Positions 52,443 through 62,100 are shown, counted from the first letter of the stretch. The stretch is DNA of 64,000 nucleotides from Flagellimonas sp. MMG031 (GCF_040112705.1 NZ_CP157804.1:1366501-1430500), one strand, 5' to 3'. Notes: a model not told the origin generated them from the sequence alone. Translations and numbers: made by a program.

Positions 52443-54404
52443 ATGAAAAAAATAGGTATTCTCTTGCTGCTTCTGCAGCATATGGTTTTGCAGGGACAGC
52501 AATTGGAATTTGGGGAACTGACCATTTTCGAATCTGCATTCAAGACCTATGAAAAGGACACGACCGCCCATGCAGTGTATCTTTTTGAAAAAGGAGACAA
52601 TTTCTTTGAGGTTAGGCGAGGGTATGTCTGGTTGATAAAAAAGTATCATGCCAAAATCAAGATATTGGACAAAAAGGGGTTTTCGGAGGCAGATATCCGT
52701 ATTCCGTACTACCATTCCGATACGGGTACTGAAGAGGTAAACGATATTAGAGCCATAACCCATACAGATGGCTTAAAGCACATTGTGATGGACAATAATA
52801 TATTTGATGCCGAAGTCAACGAACATTGGTCGGAGAAAAGATTTACCTTTTCCAATGTGCAGGAAGGATCTATTTTGGAATTTACTTATGAAGTTCAGTC
52901 CCCATTTTTTTACAACTTAAACGGATGGGATTTCCAAGATGACATTCCCAAGGTTTACACGGAGTATAATGCTAAGATCCCTGGGAACTACAGTTATAAC
53001 CGATCTTTATTTGGAAACCTGCCCTTAACGGTAAATGAAGCAACAATAAAGGAGAATTGCTTTAGTATTCCCAATGTCAACAAACAAGCGGACTGCGAGG
53101 TGCTCAAGTATGTTATGGAAGATGTGCCTGCTTTTAAAAGTGACGAGGAATATATGCTTGCCGCTTCTAATTATCAATCTCGTTTGGAGTTTGAGCTATC
53201 CGAATACCTGAGCTTTCGGGGCGTTAAAGAGCGGTATACCAAATCTTGGAAAGATGTTGATAAGGAATTTAGATCAGATCGTGATATCGGTGGGCAACTT
53301 AGAAAAAAGAATTATTTTGAAAGAAACGTACCAATAGACATTATCACTGGTGCGGAGGAAGAGTCGGAAAAGGCAATCAATCTCTACAACTTTGTGAAAT
53401 CCCATTATTCCTGGAACGGAAAGTTTGGAATCTTTCGGGACAATAACGTGAAAAAAGCATTTGACGAGGGTGTTGGCAACGTAGCGGAAATCAACATTAC
53501 TTTGATCAATCTGCTCAATGCTGCAGGAATGGATGCCGATTTGATGTTGCTCTCCACAAGGGCTCACGGGCTTCCAAAAAGAAGCCATCCAGTAATGTCG
53601 GATTTTAATTATGTAATTGCCAAACTCGATATTGACGGAACCACATATCTTTTGGATGCCACGGAAAAACAGCTTCCCTTCGGAATGCTTCCCTACCGTT
53701 GCCTAAACTACTATGGAAGGGTTATGGACCTCGATGGGGAAAGTTATTGGTACGACATCGAATCGCCCAAAGGGAATAGCAAGGAAGTGATGCTCCAGCT
53801 TGACCTAAATTTAGATGAGGGCACTGCGCGAGGAACTTTTGATGAGATGTCCCGAGGATATGAAGCCTACTTCAAAAGAAACCATTTATCAAGTATTACC
53901 AATCAGCAATATTTGGATGAGGTGGAAAAGAATACCAATGGTGACTTTTACATAGATCAATATGAGCTGGATGCCGAGAAATCCAATGATAATTTGTTAA
54001 TGGAACATTTTAGCTTCGAGTTGGAAAACTTGGATACCTCTACTAGCATTTATTTTAACCCGTTTTTGATTCGCTTTTTCCAAAGTAACCCTTTCAAAAG
54101 CTCAGAGAGGAACTACCCTGTCGATTTTGGGTACCTTCGCAATTACAAGTACATGGCCAACATTACCATACCTAAAGGTTATCGGGTGAAGAGCCTTCCA
54201 GAAAACAACAACTTGGCACTTCCGGGAGGGAGCGGAGTGCTTAGGTTCAACTGTTCTACATCCGAGAAAAATGTCATCATTTTCTTTAACCTTCAATTGC
54301 GTTCAACACAATACAAAAGTGAGGGCTATTTATTTATAAAAGAGTTGTTTGAACAGGCTGTGACCAGCATCAACCAAAGTTATTTGGTGTTTGAAAAGGT
54401 CTAA
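52443..54404 (+). CDS. DUF3857/transglutaminase-like exported protein, Cys lost
   Basis: A 653-residue third paralog, 7 bases after the second. It has a signal peptide (to LQGQ), and shares GNVAEIN (A348 at the catalytic position), STRAHGLP and YLLDATEK with the second copy, so these two are closer to each other than to the first. The three genes clearly form one operon. Confidence 0.83.
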   Translation: MKKIGILLLLLQHMVLQGQQLEFGELTIFESAFKTYEKDTTAHAVYLFEKGDNFFEVRRGYVWLIKKYHAKIKILDKKGFSEADIRIPYYHSDTGTEEVNDIRAITHTDGLKHIVMDNNIFDAEVNEHWSEKRFTFSNVQEGSILEFTYEVQSPFFYNLNGWDFQDDIPKVYTEYNAKIPGNYSYNRSLFGNLPLTVNEATIKENCFSIPNVNKQADCEVLKYVMEDVPAFKSDEEYMLAASNYQSRLEFELSEYLSFRGVKERYTKSWKDVDKEFRSDRDIGGQLRKKNYFERNVPIDIITGAEEESEKAINLYNFVKSHYSWNGKFGIFRDNNVKKAFDEGVGNVAEINITLINLLNAAGMDADLMLLSTRAHGLPKRSHPVMSDFNYVIAKLDIDGTTYLLDATEKQLPFGMLPYRCLNYYGRVMDLDGESYWYDIESPKGNSKEVMLQLDLNLDEGTARGTFDEMSRGYEAYFKRNHLSSITNQQYLDEVEKNTNGDFYIDQYELDAEKSNDNLLMEHFSFELENLDTSTSIYFNPFLIRFFQSNPFKSSERNYPVDFGYLRNYKYMANITIPKGYRVKSLPENNNLALPGGSGVLRFNCSTSEKNVIIFFNLQLRSTQYKSEGYLFIKELFEQAVTSINQSYLVFEKV

Positions 54405-54425
54405 AAGAGTATTGTTAGTACCTTA

Positions 54426-54776
54426 GTGCAGATTTTAAATTCCTCTGAGGTGAACATAGAAAATGCACAAAAAGCGGTTGATGAATGGATCAAAAACCAC
54501 GGGGTCCGATACTTTAACGAACTGACCAATATGGCCCAGCTCACCGAAGAGGTGGGAGAGGTGGCACGAATAATCGCCAGACGCTATGGTGAACAAAGCG
54601 AAAAGGAATCCGACAAGGCCAAAGATTTAGGGGAAGAACTCGCCGATGTGGTCTTTGTGGTACTTTGTTTGGCCAATCAAACGGGCATCGACCTGCAAAA
54701 GGCTTTTGATAAAAAGTTGGACCTAAAGACCGAACGTGACCACGACCGTCATCAAAATAACAAAAAGCTCAAATAA
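54426..54776 (+). CDS. MazG-like nucleotide pyrophosphohydrolase
   Basis: A 116-residue all-helical house-cleaning NTPase. The metal site is in LTEEVGEVARIIARRYGEQ and the second acidic pair in LGEELADVVFVVLCLA, as in MazG-type enzymes. A GTG at 54426 is the likely start. It lies 21 bases after the third DUF3857 gene and may share its transcript. Confidence 0.87.
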   Translation: MQILNSSEVNIENAQKAVDEWIKNHGVRYFNELTNMAQLTEEVGEVARIIARRYGEQSEKESDKAKDLGEELADVVFVVLCLANQTGIDLQKAFDKKLDLKTERDHDRHQNNKKLK

Positions 54777-54789
54777 AGTTGGCCCGCTG

Positions 54790-54812
54790 ACAGGACATTA
54801 GGCCTGTTTTTT
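54790..54812 (+). terminator. Weak intrinsic terminator
   Basis: ACAGG and CCTGT with an 8-base loop and five or six T, between the MazG-like gene and aroA. It overlaps the possible aroA leader. Confidence 0.45.
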
Positions 54813-54818
54813 CTAGTT

Positions 54819-56075
54819 TTGACCATTCATGCAAACCCAAACGAATTGAAACTCCAACTTTCAGCACCCGACCACAAAAAAATCCAAAAGTCCATTGCCA
54901 TTACCGGCTCCAAGAGCGAAACCAACCGTTCCTTGTTGTTGCAGGCACTGTTTCCCAATATCAAAATTGAGAACCTTTCCAATTCGGATGATGGAGAAGT
55001 CATGCAGAAAGGATTGGGCAAATCCGAAGGTACAGTGGACATTCACCACGCAGGAACGGCCATGCGTTTTTTAACCGCCTATTTTGCTTCGCAAGAAGGT
55101 AAGCACGTTACCTTAACGGGTTCAGAACGGATGCAGGAACGACCTATCCAAGTTTTGGTCGAAGCGTTGCGTTCCTTGGGTGCGGATATCGAATACCTAA
55201 AGGAGGAAGGCTACCCTCCCTTGAACATCAAAGGGAAAACATTGGAAAAAAGTACAGTTTCACTACCGGCAAATATCAGCAGTCAATACATTTCAGCCTT
55301 GTTGCTGATTGCCCCGAGCCTGAAAAACGGCCTAAAGTTGGAACTGGTAGGGAAGATTACATCGGTACCCTATATCAAAATGACCCTGGCCCTGTTGGAA
55401 CAAATCGGGGTTGAAACGACTTTTGAAGGAAACAAAATCACCGTTGCACCCCAAAAAGCTGTTGCCGATACTACCTTGGTGGTAGAATCCGACTGGAGTT
55501 CCGCCAGTTATTTTTACAGCATAGCGGCCCTCTGCGAAGCAGGCTCGGAGATTCAACTGGCTTCCTACAAAAAGAATTCCCTGCAAGGTGATAGCATTTT
55601 GGCCGAAATCTATACAAGTTTCGGAGTTGAGACCTCTTTTTCCAACAACTCCATTGTGCTGAAAAAAAACAACGAACCCATTACTAATTACTTGGAGTAC
55701 GACTTGTCCAATGCCCCGGATATTGCACAGACCATTGCTGTGACCTGTTTGGGATTAGGCATAGGTTGTCATTTGACTGGATTGCACACCCTGCCCATAA
55801 AGGAAACGGACCGATTGGCCGCATTGCAGACCGAATTGGGTAAGTTTGGGGCCAAAGTGGAAATTGATGCCGAGAGCTTGACCCTTCACCCGCAAAACAA
55901 ATTGAAACCAGAGGTTTCGGTCGATACCTATAACGATCATCGAATGGCGATGGCCTTTGGACCACTGGCCCTCAAGGCTGATTTTACCGTGAACGATGCC
56001 GAAGTGGTTTCCAAATCCTATCCCGATTTTTGGAGCGACCTAAAGACGCTTGGATTCCTGGTCCAAGAATTGTAA
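54819..56075 (+). CDS. aroA: EPSP synthase (3-phosphoshikimate 1-carboxyvinyltransferase)
   Basis: A 418-residue shikimate-pathway enzyme. TGSKSETNRSLLLQAL at the N-terminus, HHAGTAMRFLTAYFA, and KETDRLAALQTELGKFGA with YNDHRMAMA near the C-terminus mark the active site. No in-frame ATG precedes the conserved part; TTG codons at 54819 and 54846 are both possible starts. It lies about 9 kb from the Phe/Tyr operon and shows no attenuator of its own. Confidence 0.93.
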   Translation: MTIHANPNELKLQLSAPDHKKIQKSIAITGSKSETNRSLLLQALFPNIKIENLSNSDDGEVMQKGLGKSEGTVDIHHAGTAMRFLTAYFASQEGKHVTLTGSERMQERPIQVLVEALRSLGADIEYLKEEGYPPLNIKGKTLEKSTVSLPANISSQYISALLLIAPSLKNGLKLELVGKITSVPYIKMTLALLEQIGVETTFEGNKITVAPQKAVADTTLVVESDWSSASYFYSIAALCEAGSEIQLASYKKNSLQGDSILAEIYTSFGVETSFSNNSIVLKKNNEPITNYLEYDLSNAPDIAQTIAVTCLGLGIGCHLTGLHTLPIKETDRLAALQTELGKFGAKVEIDAESLTLHPQNKLKPEVSVDTYNDHRMAMAFGPLALKADFTVNDAEVVSKSYPDFWSDLKTLGFLVQEL

Positions 56076-56098
56076 TCCACATTTAATCATCAAATTAC

Positions 56099-56130
56099 TT
56101 GACATCCGCTATGGGTAGGTTGTATATTTG
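56099..56130 (+). promoter_or_regulatory. Promoter of queA
   Basis: TTG at 56099-56101 and TATATTTG at 56123-56130 are 21 bases apart. The start would be near 56137. No preQ1 riboswitch fold was seen in the short leader. Confidence 0.6.
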
Positions 56131-56163
56131 CCCCTCTTTTAAAAAAATCGAAAAAAAGTCCAC

Positions 56164-57213
56164 ATGAAATTATCAAACTTCAATTTTGAATTGCCTAAAG
56201 AGTTATTGGCAGAATATCCTGCGGAACACAGGGACGAATCCAGACTAATGGTGGTTCACCGTGATAGCGGAAAAATTGAACATAAAATGTTCAAAGACCT
56301 TGTCGATTATTTTGATGAAGACGATGTCTTGGTCTTGAACAACACTAAGGTATTTCCAGCCCGACTTTTTGGAAACAAGGAAAAAACAGGAGCGCGTATC
56401 GAGGTTTTCTTGTTGAGGGAACTAAACCAAGAACAGCGTTTGTGGGATGTGTTGGTAGATCCAGCAAGGAAGATCCGTATCGGTAACAAACTGTATTTCG
56501 GGGAGGACGAAAGTTTGGTGGCCGAGGTGATCGATAACACCACATCAAGAGGTAGGACCCTACGCTTTCTTTACGATGGCTCTTATACCGATTTTAGAAG
56601 AAAATTGAGGGAATTGGGAGAAACCCCACTTCCAAAATACATCAAAAGGGAGGTCACACCAGAAGATGAGGAACGCTACCAGACCATTTATGCCAAGCAT
56701 GAAGGTGCCGTAGCCGCCCCAACTGCAGGACTTCATTTTTCCAAGCATTTGCTCAAGCGATTGGAAATTAAAGGTATCAACTTTGCCGAGGTTACCCTTC
56801 ACGTAGGATTGGGGACTTTTAACCCGGTTGAGGTGGAAGACCTGTCCAAGCACAAAATGGATAGCGAGGAATTGGTCATTGATGAAAAGGCCACCGAAAT
56901 CGTAAATACAGCTAAAGCCAATAAAAGAAAAGTTTGCGCTGTGGGGACCACGGTGATGAGAAGTTTGGAAAGTGCCGTTTCATCCGAGCATACGTTGAAT
57001 ACCTTTGAGGGCTGGACCAACAAGTTCATTTTTCCTCCTTACGAATTCAGCATCGCGAATTGCATGGTGACCAACTTTCACTTGCCAAAATCCACCTTAT
57101 TGATGATGATTTCGGCATTTATGGGGCACGACCTCATGAAAAAGGCCTACAAACAAGCCATTTTGGAAGGTTACCGCTTCTATTCCTACGGGGATGCCAT
57201 GCTGATTCTGTAA
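56164..57213 (+). CDS. queA: tRNA preQ1 ribosyltransferase-isomerase
   Basis: A 349-residue enzyme adding the ribosyl part of SAM to preQ1 in tRNA on the route to queuosine. [32 protein letters not shown] and [17 protein letters not shown] are family signatures. It has its own promoter and terminator. Confidence 0.95.
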   Translation: MKLSNFNFELPKELLAEYPAEHRDESRLMVVHRDSGKIEHKMFKDLVDYFDEDDVLVLNNTKVFPARLFGNKEKTGARIEVFLLRELNQEQRLWDVLVDPARKIRIGNKLYFGEDESLVAEVIDNTTSRGRTLRFLYDGSYTDFRRKLRELGETPLPKYIKREVTPEDEERYQTIYAKHEGAVAAPTAGLHFSKHLLKRLEIKGINFAEVTLHVGLGTFNPVEVEDLSKHKMDSEELVIDEKATEIVNTAKANKRKVCAVGTTVMRSLESAVSSEHTLNTFEGWTNKFIFPPYEFSIANCMVTNFHLPKSTLLMMISAFMGHDLMKKAYKQAILEGYRFYSYGDAMLIL

Positions 57214-57234
57214 AACGGAATATTCATAAAACAG

Positions 57235-57269
57235 AAATCCCGCTCGCTTATGGCCAGCGGGATTTTTTC
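57235..57269 (+). terminator. Intrinsic terminator after queA
   Basis: AAATCCCGCT and AGCGGGATTT with an 11-base loop and a T run. Confidence 0.85.
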
Positions 57270-57286
57270 TTGCTTATCTTTAACTA

Positions 57287-58327
57287 GTGGAAGTCAAAAA
57301 AAAGGACATACGGGCATTGACCAAGGAGCAGCTCCGCAATTTTTTTGTGGGGCAGGGCGATAAAGCATTCCGGGGCAACCAAGTTTATGAATGGTTGTGG
57401 CAAAAGTCTGCCCACGATTTTGATGCCATGACCAACATCTCCAAGGAAACCCGTAAAATGTTGGAGGATAATTTCGTGATCAACCACATTCGGGTGGACC
57501 AAATGCAGCGCAGTTCGGATGGTACCATAAAAAATGCGGTGCGTTTGCACGATGGTCTGGTCGTGGAGTCCGTTCTGATACCTACCGAAACCCGCACCAC
57601 GGCATGTGTTTCCAGTCAAGTGGGCTGTAGTTTGGATTGCCGATTTTGTGCTACCGCACGTTTAAAGCGGATGCGAAACCTGAATCCCGATGAAATCTAC
57701 GATCAAGTGGTGGCGATAGATAACGAGAGCCGATTGTATTTTGACCGTCCGTTAAGCAACATCGTTTTTATGGGGATGGGTGAACCCTTGATGAACTACA
57801 ACAACGTGCTCAAGGCGATTGATAAGATTACATCGCCCGAGGGACTCGGTATGTCTCCGAAGCGCATTGTGGTTTCGACCTCCGGCGTACCCAAAATCAT
57901 AAAAAAAATGGCAGATGAAGAGGTGAAATTCGGTTTGGCCGTATCCTTACACTCTGCGATAGACGAGGTTCGCACCTCCATCATGCCCTTTAATGCCACA
58001 TTTCCTTTGAAAGATTTACGGGAATCCTTGGAATATTGGTACAGCAAGACCAAAAACAGGATTACCTACGAATATGTGGTGTGGAAAGGAATCAACGATA
58101 CCCAAGAAGCAGCCGATGCCTTGGTCAAGTTCTGCAAGTTTGCCCCTTCAAAAGTAAATTTGATAGAGTACAACCCCATTGATGACGGCGAGTTTCAACA
58201 AGCCTCCAATCAAGCGGTGGAAATGTACCAAAATACCTTGGAACGCAACGGAATCACGGTCACCATCCGCAGATCTCGTGGAAAGGATATCGATGCCGCC
58301 TGTGGTCAGCTAGCAAACAAGAGCTAG
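57287..58327 (+). CDS. rlmN: Dual-specificity 23S rRNA/tRNA adenine-C2 methyltransferase
   Basis: A 346-residue radical SAM enzyme that methylates A2503 of 23S rRNA and A37 of some tRNAs. The 4Fe-4S motif is CSLDCRFC near residue 113. The second catalytic Cys lies in the C-terminal DAACGQL. The start is a GTG at 57287, giving MEVKKKDIRALTKEQL. Confidence 0.95.
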   Translation: MEVKKKDIRALTKEQLRNFFVGQGDKAFRGNQVYEWLWQKSAHDFDAMTNISKETRKMLEDNFVINHIRVDQMQRSSDGTIKNAVRLHDGLVVESVLIPTETRTTACVSSQVGCSLDCRFCATARLKRMRNLNPDEIYDQVVAIDNESRLYFDRPLSNIVFMGMGEPLMNYNNVLKAIDKITSPEGLGMSPKRIVVSTSGVPKIIKKMADEEVKFGLAVSLHSAIDEVRTSIMPFNATFPLKDLRESLEYWYSKTKNRITYEYVVWKGINDTQEAADALVKFCKFAPSKVNLIEYNPIDDGEFQQASNQAVEMYQNTLERNGITVTIRRSRGKDIDAACGQLANKS

Positions 58328-58505
58328 TTTTGAGACAAGGGACAGGAGATATATTGTTTTTCCACTTTTGCCCTTCATCCTGGACCTTCATTCCCTGCAA
58401 ATCATCGATAGTTTGAGGACTGTATCTTAAAACTCGGATTTCATTCCATCAACTCTTTCATTTTCCCTACTTTTAGGGTTTCAAAACCAAACACCACCCG
58501 TTACG

Positions 58506-59480
58506 TTGAAAATCGTTTCGCAGATAAGGGAGCCCATTGAAAATGAGATGCAGCTTTTCGAGGAAAAATTCCTCAAGTCCATGTCCTCCAAAGTCGCATT
58601 GTTCAACAGGATTACCTATTACATAGTCAACAGAAAGGGCAAGCAAATGCGCCCGATGTTTGTTTTTTTGACCGCCAAATTGTTGAACGGCGAAGTCAAC
58701 GAACGGACCTACACTGGAGCTTCCATTATTGAGTTGATACATACTGCAAGCTTGGTTCATGACGATGTAGTGGACGATAGCAACAAGCGCAGGGGCTTTT
58801 TCTCCATCAATGCCCTTTGGAAAAACAAAATTGCCGTTTTGGTGGGGGATTTTCTGTTTTCCAAAGGCCTTTTGGTCTCTTTGGAAGGCAAGAACTATGA
58901 TTTATTGCACATTATTTCCAATGCCGTTCGCGATATGAGCGAAGGGGAACTCCTCCAAATCGAAAAGGCAAGACTTTTGGATATTACGGAAGAGGTGTAT
59001 TATGATATCATCCGGCAAAAGACCGCCACTTTGATTGCAGCCTGTTGCAGCATGGGAGCCTGTTCCGTGCGTCCCGATTCGGAAGAAGTGGAAACCTTTC
59101 GGAAATTCGGGGAACTCTGCGGCATGGCGTTTCAAATAAAGGATGACCTTTTTGACTACGGCGCCGAAAAAATCGGGAAACCTACTGGAATCGATATCAA
59201 GGAACAAAAAATGACCCTTCCTTTGATCTATGCCTTAAACCAGAGTGATAAGGAAAAGAAAAAGTGGTTGATCAACTCCATCAAAAAACACAATAAGGAC
59301 AAAAAGCGCGTCAAGGAAGTCATTGCCTATGTGAAGGAAAAAGGTGGACTGGATTATGCCGTGGTGAAGATGTTGGAATTTAAGGATGAAGCCTTGGCCA
59401 TTTTGGACAATTATCCCGATTCCGAATACAAAAGTGCCCTCAAACTTATGGTCAACTACGTGGTAGACCGAAAAAAATAA
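58506..59480 (+). CDS. Polyprenyl diphosphate synthase
   Basis: A 324-residue trans-prenyltransferase. The first Asp-rich motif is HDDVVDD and the second KDDLFDYG. Residues before the first motif (ASIIELIHTASLVH) lack bulky aromatic blockers, which favours a long product such as the menaquinone side chain, but length cannot be fixed. A TTG at 58506 is the likely start. The 178 bases before it hold a CCCTACTTTTAGGG promoter-like palindrome and nothing else I recognise. Confidence 0.9.
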   Translation: MKIVSQIREPIENEMQLFEEKFLKSMSSKVALFNRITYYIVNRKGKQMRPMFVFLTAKLLNGEVNERTYTGASIIELIHTASLVHDDVVDDSNKRRGFFSINALWKNKIAVLVGDFLFSKGLLVSLEGKNYDLLHIISNAVRDMSEGELLQIEKARLLDITEEVYYDIIRQKTATLIAACCSMGACSVRPDSEEVETFRKFGELCGMAFQIKDDLFDYGAEKIGKPTGIDIKEQKMTLPLIYALNQSDKEKKKWLINSIKKHNKDKKRVKEVIAYVKEKGGLDYAVVKMLEFKDEALAILDNYPDSEYKSALKLMVNYVVDRKK

Positions 59481-59509
59481 TTTTTAATAAATTGAAAATC
59501 AATATTTTA

Positions 59510-59530
59510 CTGAAAATTTTTAATTTTCAG
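59510..59530. repeat. AT-rich perfect palindrome before the sigma factor gene
   Basis: CTGAAAATT and AATTTTCAG are separated by TTT. It could be a weak terminator for the prenyl synthase or an operator; nothing decides between them. Confidence 0.4.
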
Positions 59531-59592
59531 GCAACTATTTGTGTTTGTATCCCGTCTCTATTAATAGAAGCACTTTTGTAAACCAAACTTTT

Positions 59593-60171
59593 TTGAAAAT
59601 CATTACGCTACATAGCAACGAAAAGCAGTTGATCAAGAAATCGATCAAGGGAGACCCACAGGCCCAAAAGGAGCTCTACGATAGATTTTCGCCTAAAATG
59701 CTGAGCGTTTGCAGGCAGTACATTATGGACCTGCATTTTGCCGAGGACGTGATGATCAATGGATTCGTTAAGGTATTCAACCATTTAAGTTCTTATCAAT
59801 TTAAGGGCAGTTTTGAAGGTTGGATTCGAACCATTATGGTGCGGGAAAGCATTTCCTATTTGCGGAAAAGACAGTTTGTGGTTTACGATGAGGAAGCCAT
59901 GGAAGAAACAAAAGACATTGATTTTGGACAGAATAACGGTCTTTTGGATGTTGAGTATGTGCAGCATTTGATCGATGGACTGCCCGAAGGTTATAAAGCG
60001 GTGTTTTTGTTGTATGCCATGGAAGGGTACGGGCACAAGGAAATCGCCGATATGCTCGAAATCTCCGAAGGCACGTCAAAATCACAACTGTTCAAGGCCC
60101 GAAAGATGCTTCAGGAAAATTTGAATTTAAAAGGAATGTCGCCCAAATCACAATCGGCGAACAAACAATAA
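59593..60171 (+). CDS. ECF-type RNA polymerase sigma factor
   Basis: A 192-residue sigma-70 family factor. Region 2 is visible in AQKELYDRFSPKMLSVCRQYI and FAEDVMINGFVKVFNHL, region 4 in LPEGYKAVFLLYAMEGYGHKEIADML and EGTSKSQLFKARKML. The frame stays open upstream to 59539; the TTG at 59593 gives a usual-length start. A -33/-7 pair with CACTTTTG at 59571-59578 is possible. It is 5 bases before a membrane protein that looks like its anti-sigma factor. Confidence 0.9.
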   Translation: MKIITLHSNEKQLIKKSIKGDPQAQKELYDRFSPKMLSVCRQYIMDLHFAEDVMINGFVKVFNHLSSYQFKGSFEGWIRTIMVRESISYLRKRQFVVYDEEAMEETKDIDFGQNNGLLDVEYVQHLIDGLPEGYKAVFLLYAMEGYGHKEIADMLEISEGTSKSQLFKARKMLQENLNLKGMSPKSQSANKQ

Positions 60172-60176
60172 GGGAT

Positions 60177-60899
60177 ATGGATAAATTGGAAAAACATATC
60201 AAGGAAAAACTGGAGGAGCGAACCATTGCACCGTCCGAAGGTGCTTGGGATAAGATTGCTTCACAGGTCAAAGGACCTTCGCCCAAAAGGAGAACCCCTT
60301 GGTTGCTATATGCCGTCGCCGCCAGTGTGGTGGGTGTGGTATTGGTGTCGGTTTTCTTTTTCACGAACGAGTCACCCAGAGTAGAGGAAAACCAAGTAGT
60401 GGAAACGGCAACAAAACCCGAAACCACGATTGAGCCCGAACAAAATACCAATGTCGAACCTCTTGAGGAATCAATGGAAGTTGTTGGGATTGAGGTTGAC
60501 TCCAAGATTGCCGAGATAGAGGAGCCTTTGAATCTCGAGCAGCCTTTTTCCAACGATAGGATAGCGGAGGAAGAAACCAAAACCCCATTAAAGGATGAAA
60601 TTTTAATCAACTCGGATGCGTTGATTGCCCAAAAAGTGGAAGAAGTGGTGGCACAGGTGGAACTGATGGAGCATGCGCATCAGGATGTGACCGATGCCGA
60701 GGTAGACTCCCTTTTGAGGGCGGCCCAACGCCAAATCTTAACGGATAAGTTGTTCACGGAAAGCGGCTCTGTAGATGCCATGGCACTGCTGGCCGAAGTG
60801 GAAGACGAGCTGGACGAAACGTTCCGTGACCAAATTTTTGATGCGCTCAAATCAGGTTACCTAAAATTACGTACTGCGGTGGCAGACCGAAATCAGTAG
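60177..60899 (+). CDS. Putative anti-sigma factor, single-pass membrane protein
   Basis: A 240-residue protein with a short cytoplasmic lead (1-40, EKHIKEKLEERTIAPSEGAW), one membrane helix (about 42-63) and an acidic Glu/Thr/Val-rich periplasmic region. This arrangement, directly after an ECF sigma gene, is typical of anti-sigma factors, although I see no zinc HxxxCxxC motif. The Glu-rich part has low complexity; the last 50 residues are predicted helical. The role is inferred from position and topology. Confidence 0.7.
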   Translation: MDKLEKHIKEKLEERTIAPSEGAWDKIASQVKGPSPKRRTPWLLYAVAASVVGVVLVSVFFFTNESPRVEENQVVETATKPETTIEPEQNTNVEPLEESMEVVGIEVDSKIAEIEEPLNLEQPFSNDRIAEEETKTPLKDEILINSDALIAQKVEEVVAQVELMEHAHQDVTDAEVDSLLRAAQRQILTDKLFTESGSVDAMALLAEVEDELDETFRDQIFDALKSGYLKLRTAVADRNQ

Positions 60900-60919
60900 A
60901 ATTATTCATCAATCAAGTC

Positions 60920-60966
60920 AAACCTCTTACAACTTCCTGCCCAAACGGCAGGAAGGAGGGAGGTTT
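60920..60966 (+). repeat. Two-tier hairpin before the outer-membrane gene
   Basis: CTTCCTGCC and GGCAGGAAG form a 9-bp stem with a 5-base loop, and AAACCTC with GAGGTTT form an outer 7-bp stem. No T run follows, and it ends 17 bases before the next ATG. It may be an mRNA-level control or another intergenic palindrome. Confidence 0.65.
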
Positions 60967-60983
60967 ATAATCCAAAAACAATC

Positions 60984-62054
60984 ATGAAAACAATTGCATT
61001 TTATTCAACCATCTTAATCTTGTTCCTTGGTTCCGTAGCGGCTTTTGGACAAGAAGATTATCAACGGAAAATTGAAGCGTTGAAGTTGGAAAAACAGCGC
61101 ATCATTGAACAAGAGAAAGAAGCCCTGAAATTGGAGGTAAGGGATATCAACCAGCGTTTGGACAATGGGGATATCACTGAAAACGAAGCTAGGGTTTTGA
61201 AGGAAGAAGTGGCCAAACAACGAGCCCTGAACATTGAAAATCGCGTGGCCATTATCGATAATAGAATTGCCTTGCTGGAACGAAACAAAGGGGAGGTGTT
61301 GACCTTAGCCGAAACGGATACCATTTATGATGATTGGGGACGTTTGGGTATTCTTATCGATGGCAAACCGATTATCAGCTTTAGACGAAATCCAAGAAAA
61401 CGCGAGATTAAATACGATAGGCGAACGTATTCCGATTTTGTCATGGCCGTTGGTTTAAACAATGCTTTGATTGAAGGGCAGTCCTTGAACGATAACCCCT
61501 ATAAAGTTGGAGGAAGCCGTTTTTTTGAAATGGGCTGGCAATGGCGTACCAGGGTCTTTAAAAATTCCAATTGGCTTCGGTTCAATTATGGTTTTTCTTT
61601 TCAGTTCAATGGCCTAAAACCTGACGGGAACCGAATCTTTGTTCAAGAGGGAAACCAAACCGTTTTGGAGGAATTCGAATTTGATTTGGATAAATCCAAG
61701 TTCCGAATGGACAATCTAGTTTTTCCCGTTCATTTTGAAGTTGGTCCCTCGCGATTACGAAAAACGGAGCGTAGCATGCGATACTCCATCAGAGATCAAT
61801 TTAGACTTGGTTTTGGGGGCTACGGCGGATTCAACCTTGGCACTCGTCAAAAATTAAAGTACAATCGCGATGGCGAAAATGTAAAGGACAAGCTCAAAAG
61901 GGATTACAACAGTAGCGACCTTATCTATGGTGTGAGCGGATACATGGGTTTCGATGGGGTGTTGCTTTACATCAAATATGATTTGAACCCAATTTTCAAG
62001 GATGCGGAAATCAAACAAAACAATATATCACTGGGCCTTCGGTTTGATATATAA
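60984..62054 (+). CDS. Putative outer-membrane beta-barrel protein with N-terminal coiled coil
   Basis: A 356-residue exported protein. The signal MKTIAFYSTILILFLGSVAAFG is followed by a charged heptad-rich helix (about 24-110), then a beta-strand region with aromatic pairs such as MGWQWRTRVF and the terminal LGLRFDI expected of an outer-membrane barrel. I do not recognise a named family. It completes an ECF sigma/anti-sigma/envelope triad, with a strong hairpin before it and a terminator after it. Confidence 0.75.
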   Translation: MKTIAFYSTILILFLGSVAAFGQEDYQRKIEALKLEKQRIIEQEKEALKLEVRDINQRLDNGDITENEARVLKEEVAKQRALNIENRVAIIDNRIALLERNKGEVLTLAETDTIYDDWGRLGILIDGKPIISFRRNPRKREIKYDRRTYSDFVMAVGLNNALIEGQSLNDNPYKVGGSRFFEMGWQWRTRVFKNSNWLRFNYGFSFQFNGLKPDGNRIFVQEGNQTVLEEFEFDLDKSKFRMDNLVFPVHFEVGPSRLRKTERSMRYSIRDQFRLGFGGYGGFNLGTRQKLKYNRDGENVKDKLKRDYNSSDLIYGVSGYMGFDGVLLYIKYDLNPIFKDAEIKQNNISLGLRFDI

Positions 62055-62073
62055 CCACTCCAATGGGTTAGCC

Positions 62074-62100
62074 AACGGTCGGGTTTCCCGGCCGTTTTTT
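62074..62100. terminator. Terminator shared by convergent genes
   Basis: ACGGTCGGG and CCCGGCCGT pair around TTT and run into T residues that overlap the stop of the minus-strand gene. Confidence 0.8.

Noticed and set aside
56076..56163. preQ1 riboswitch before queA
   Set aside because: The leader after the predicted start is under 30 bases and lacks the preQ1 aptamer stem and A-rich tail.
58328..58505. Possible repeat or small RNA in the rlmN-prenyl synthase gap
   Set aside because: Apart from a short CCCTA-CTTT-TAGGG palindrome nothing structured or repeated was found.
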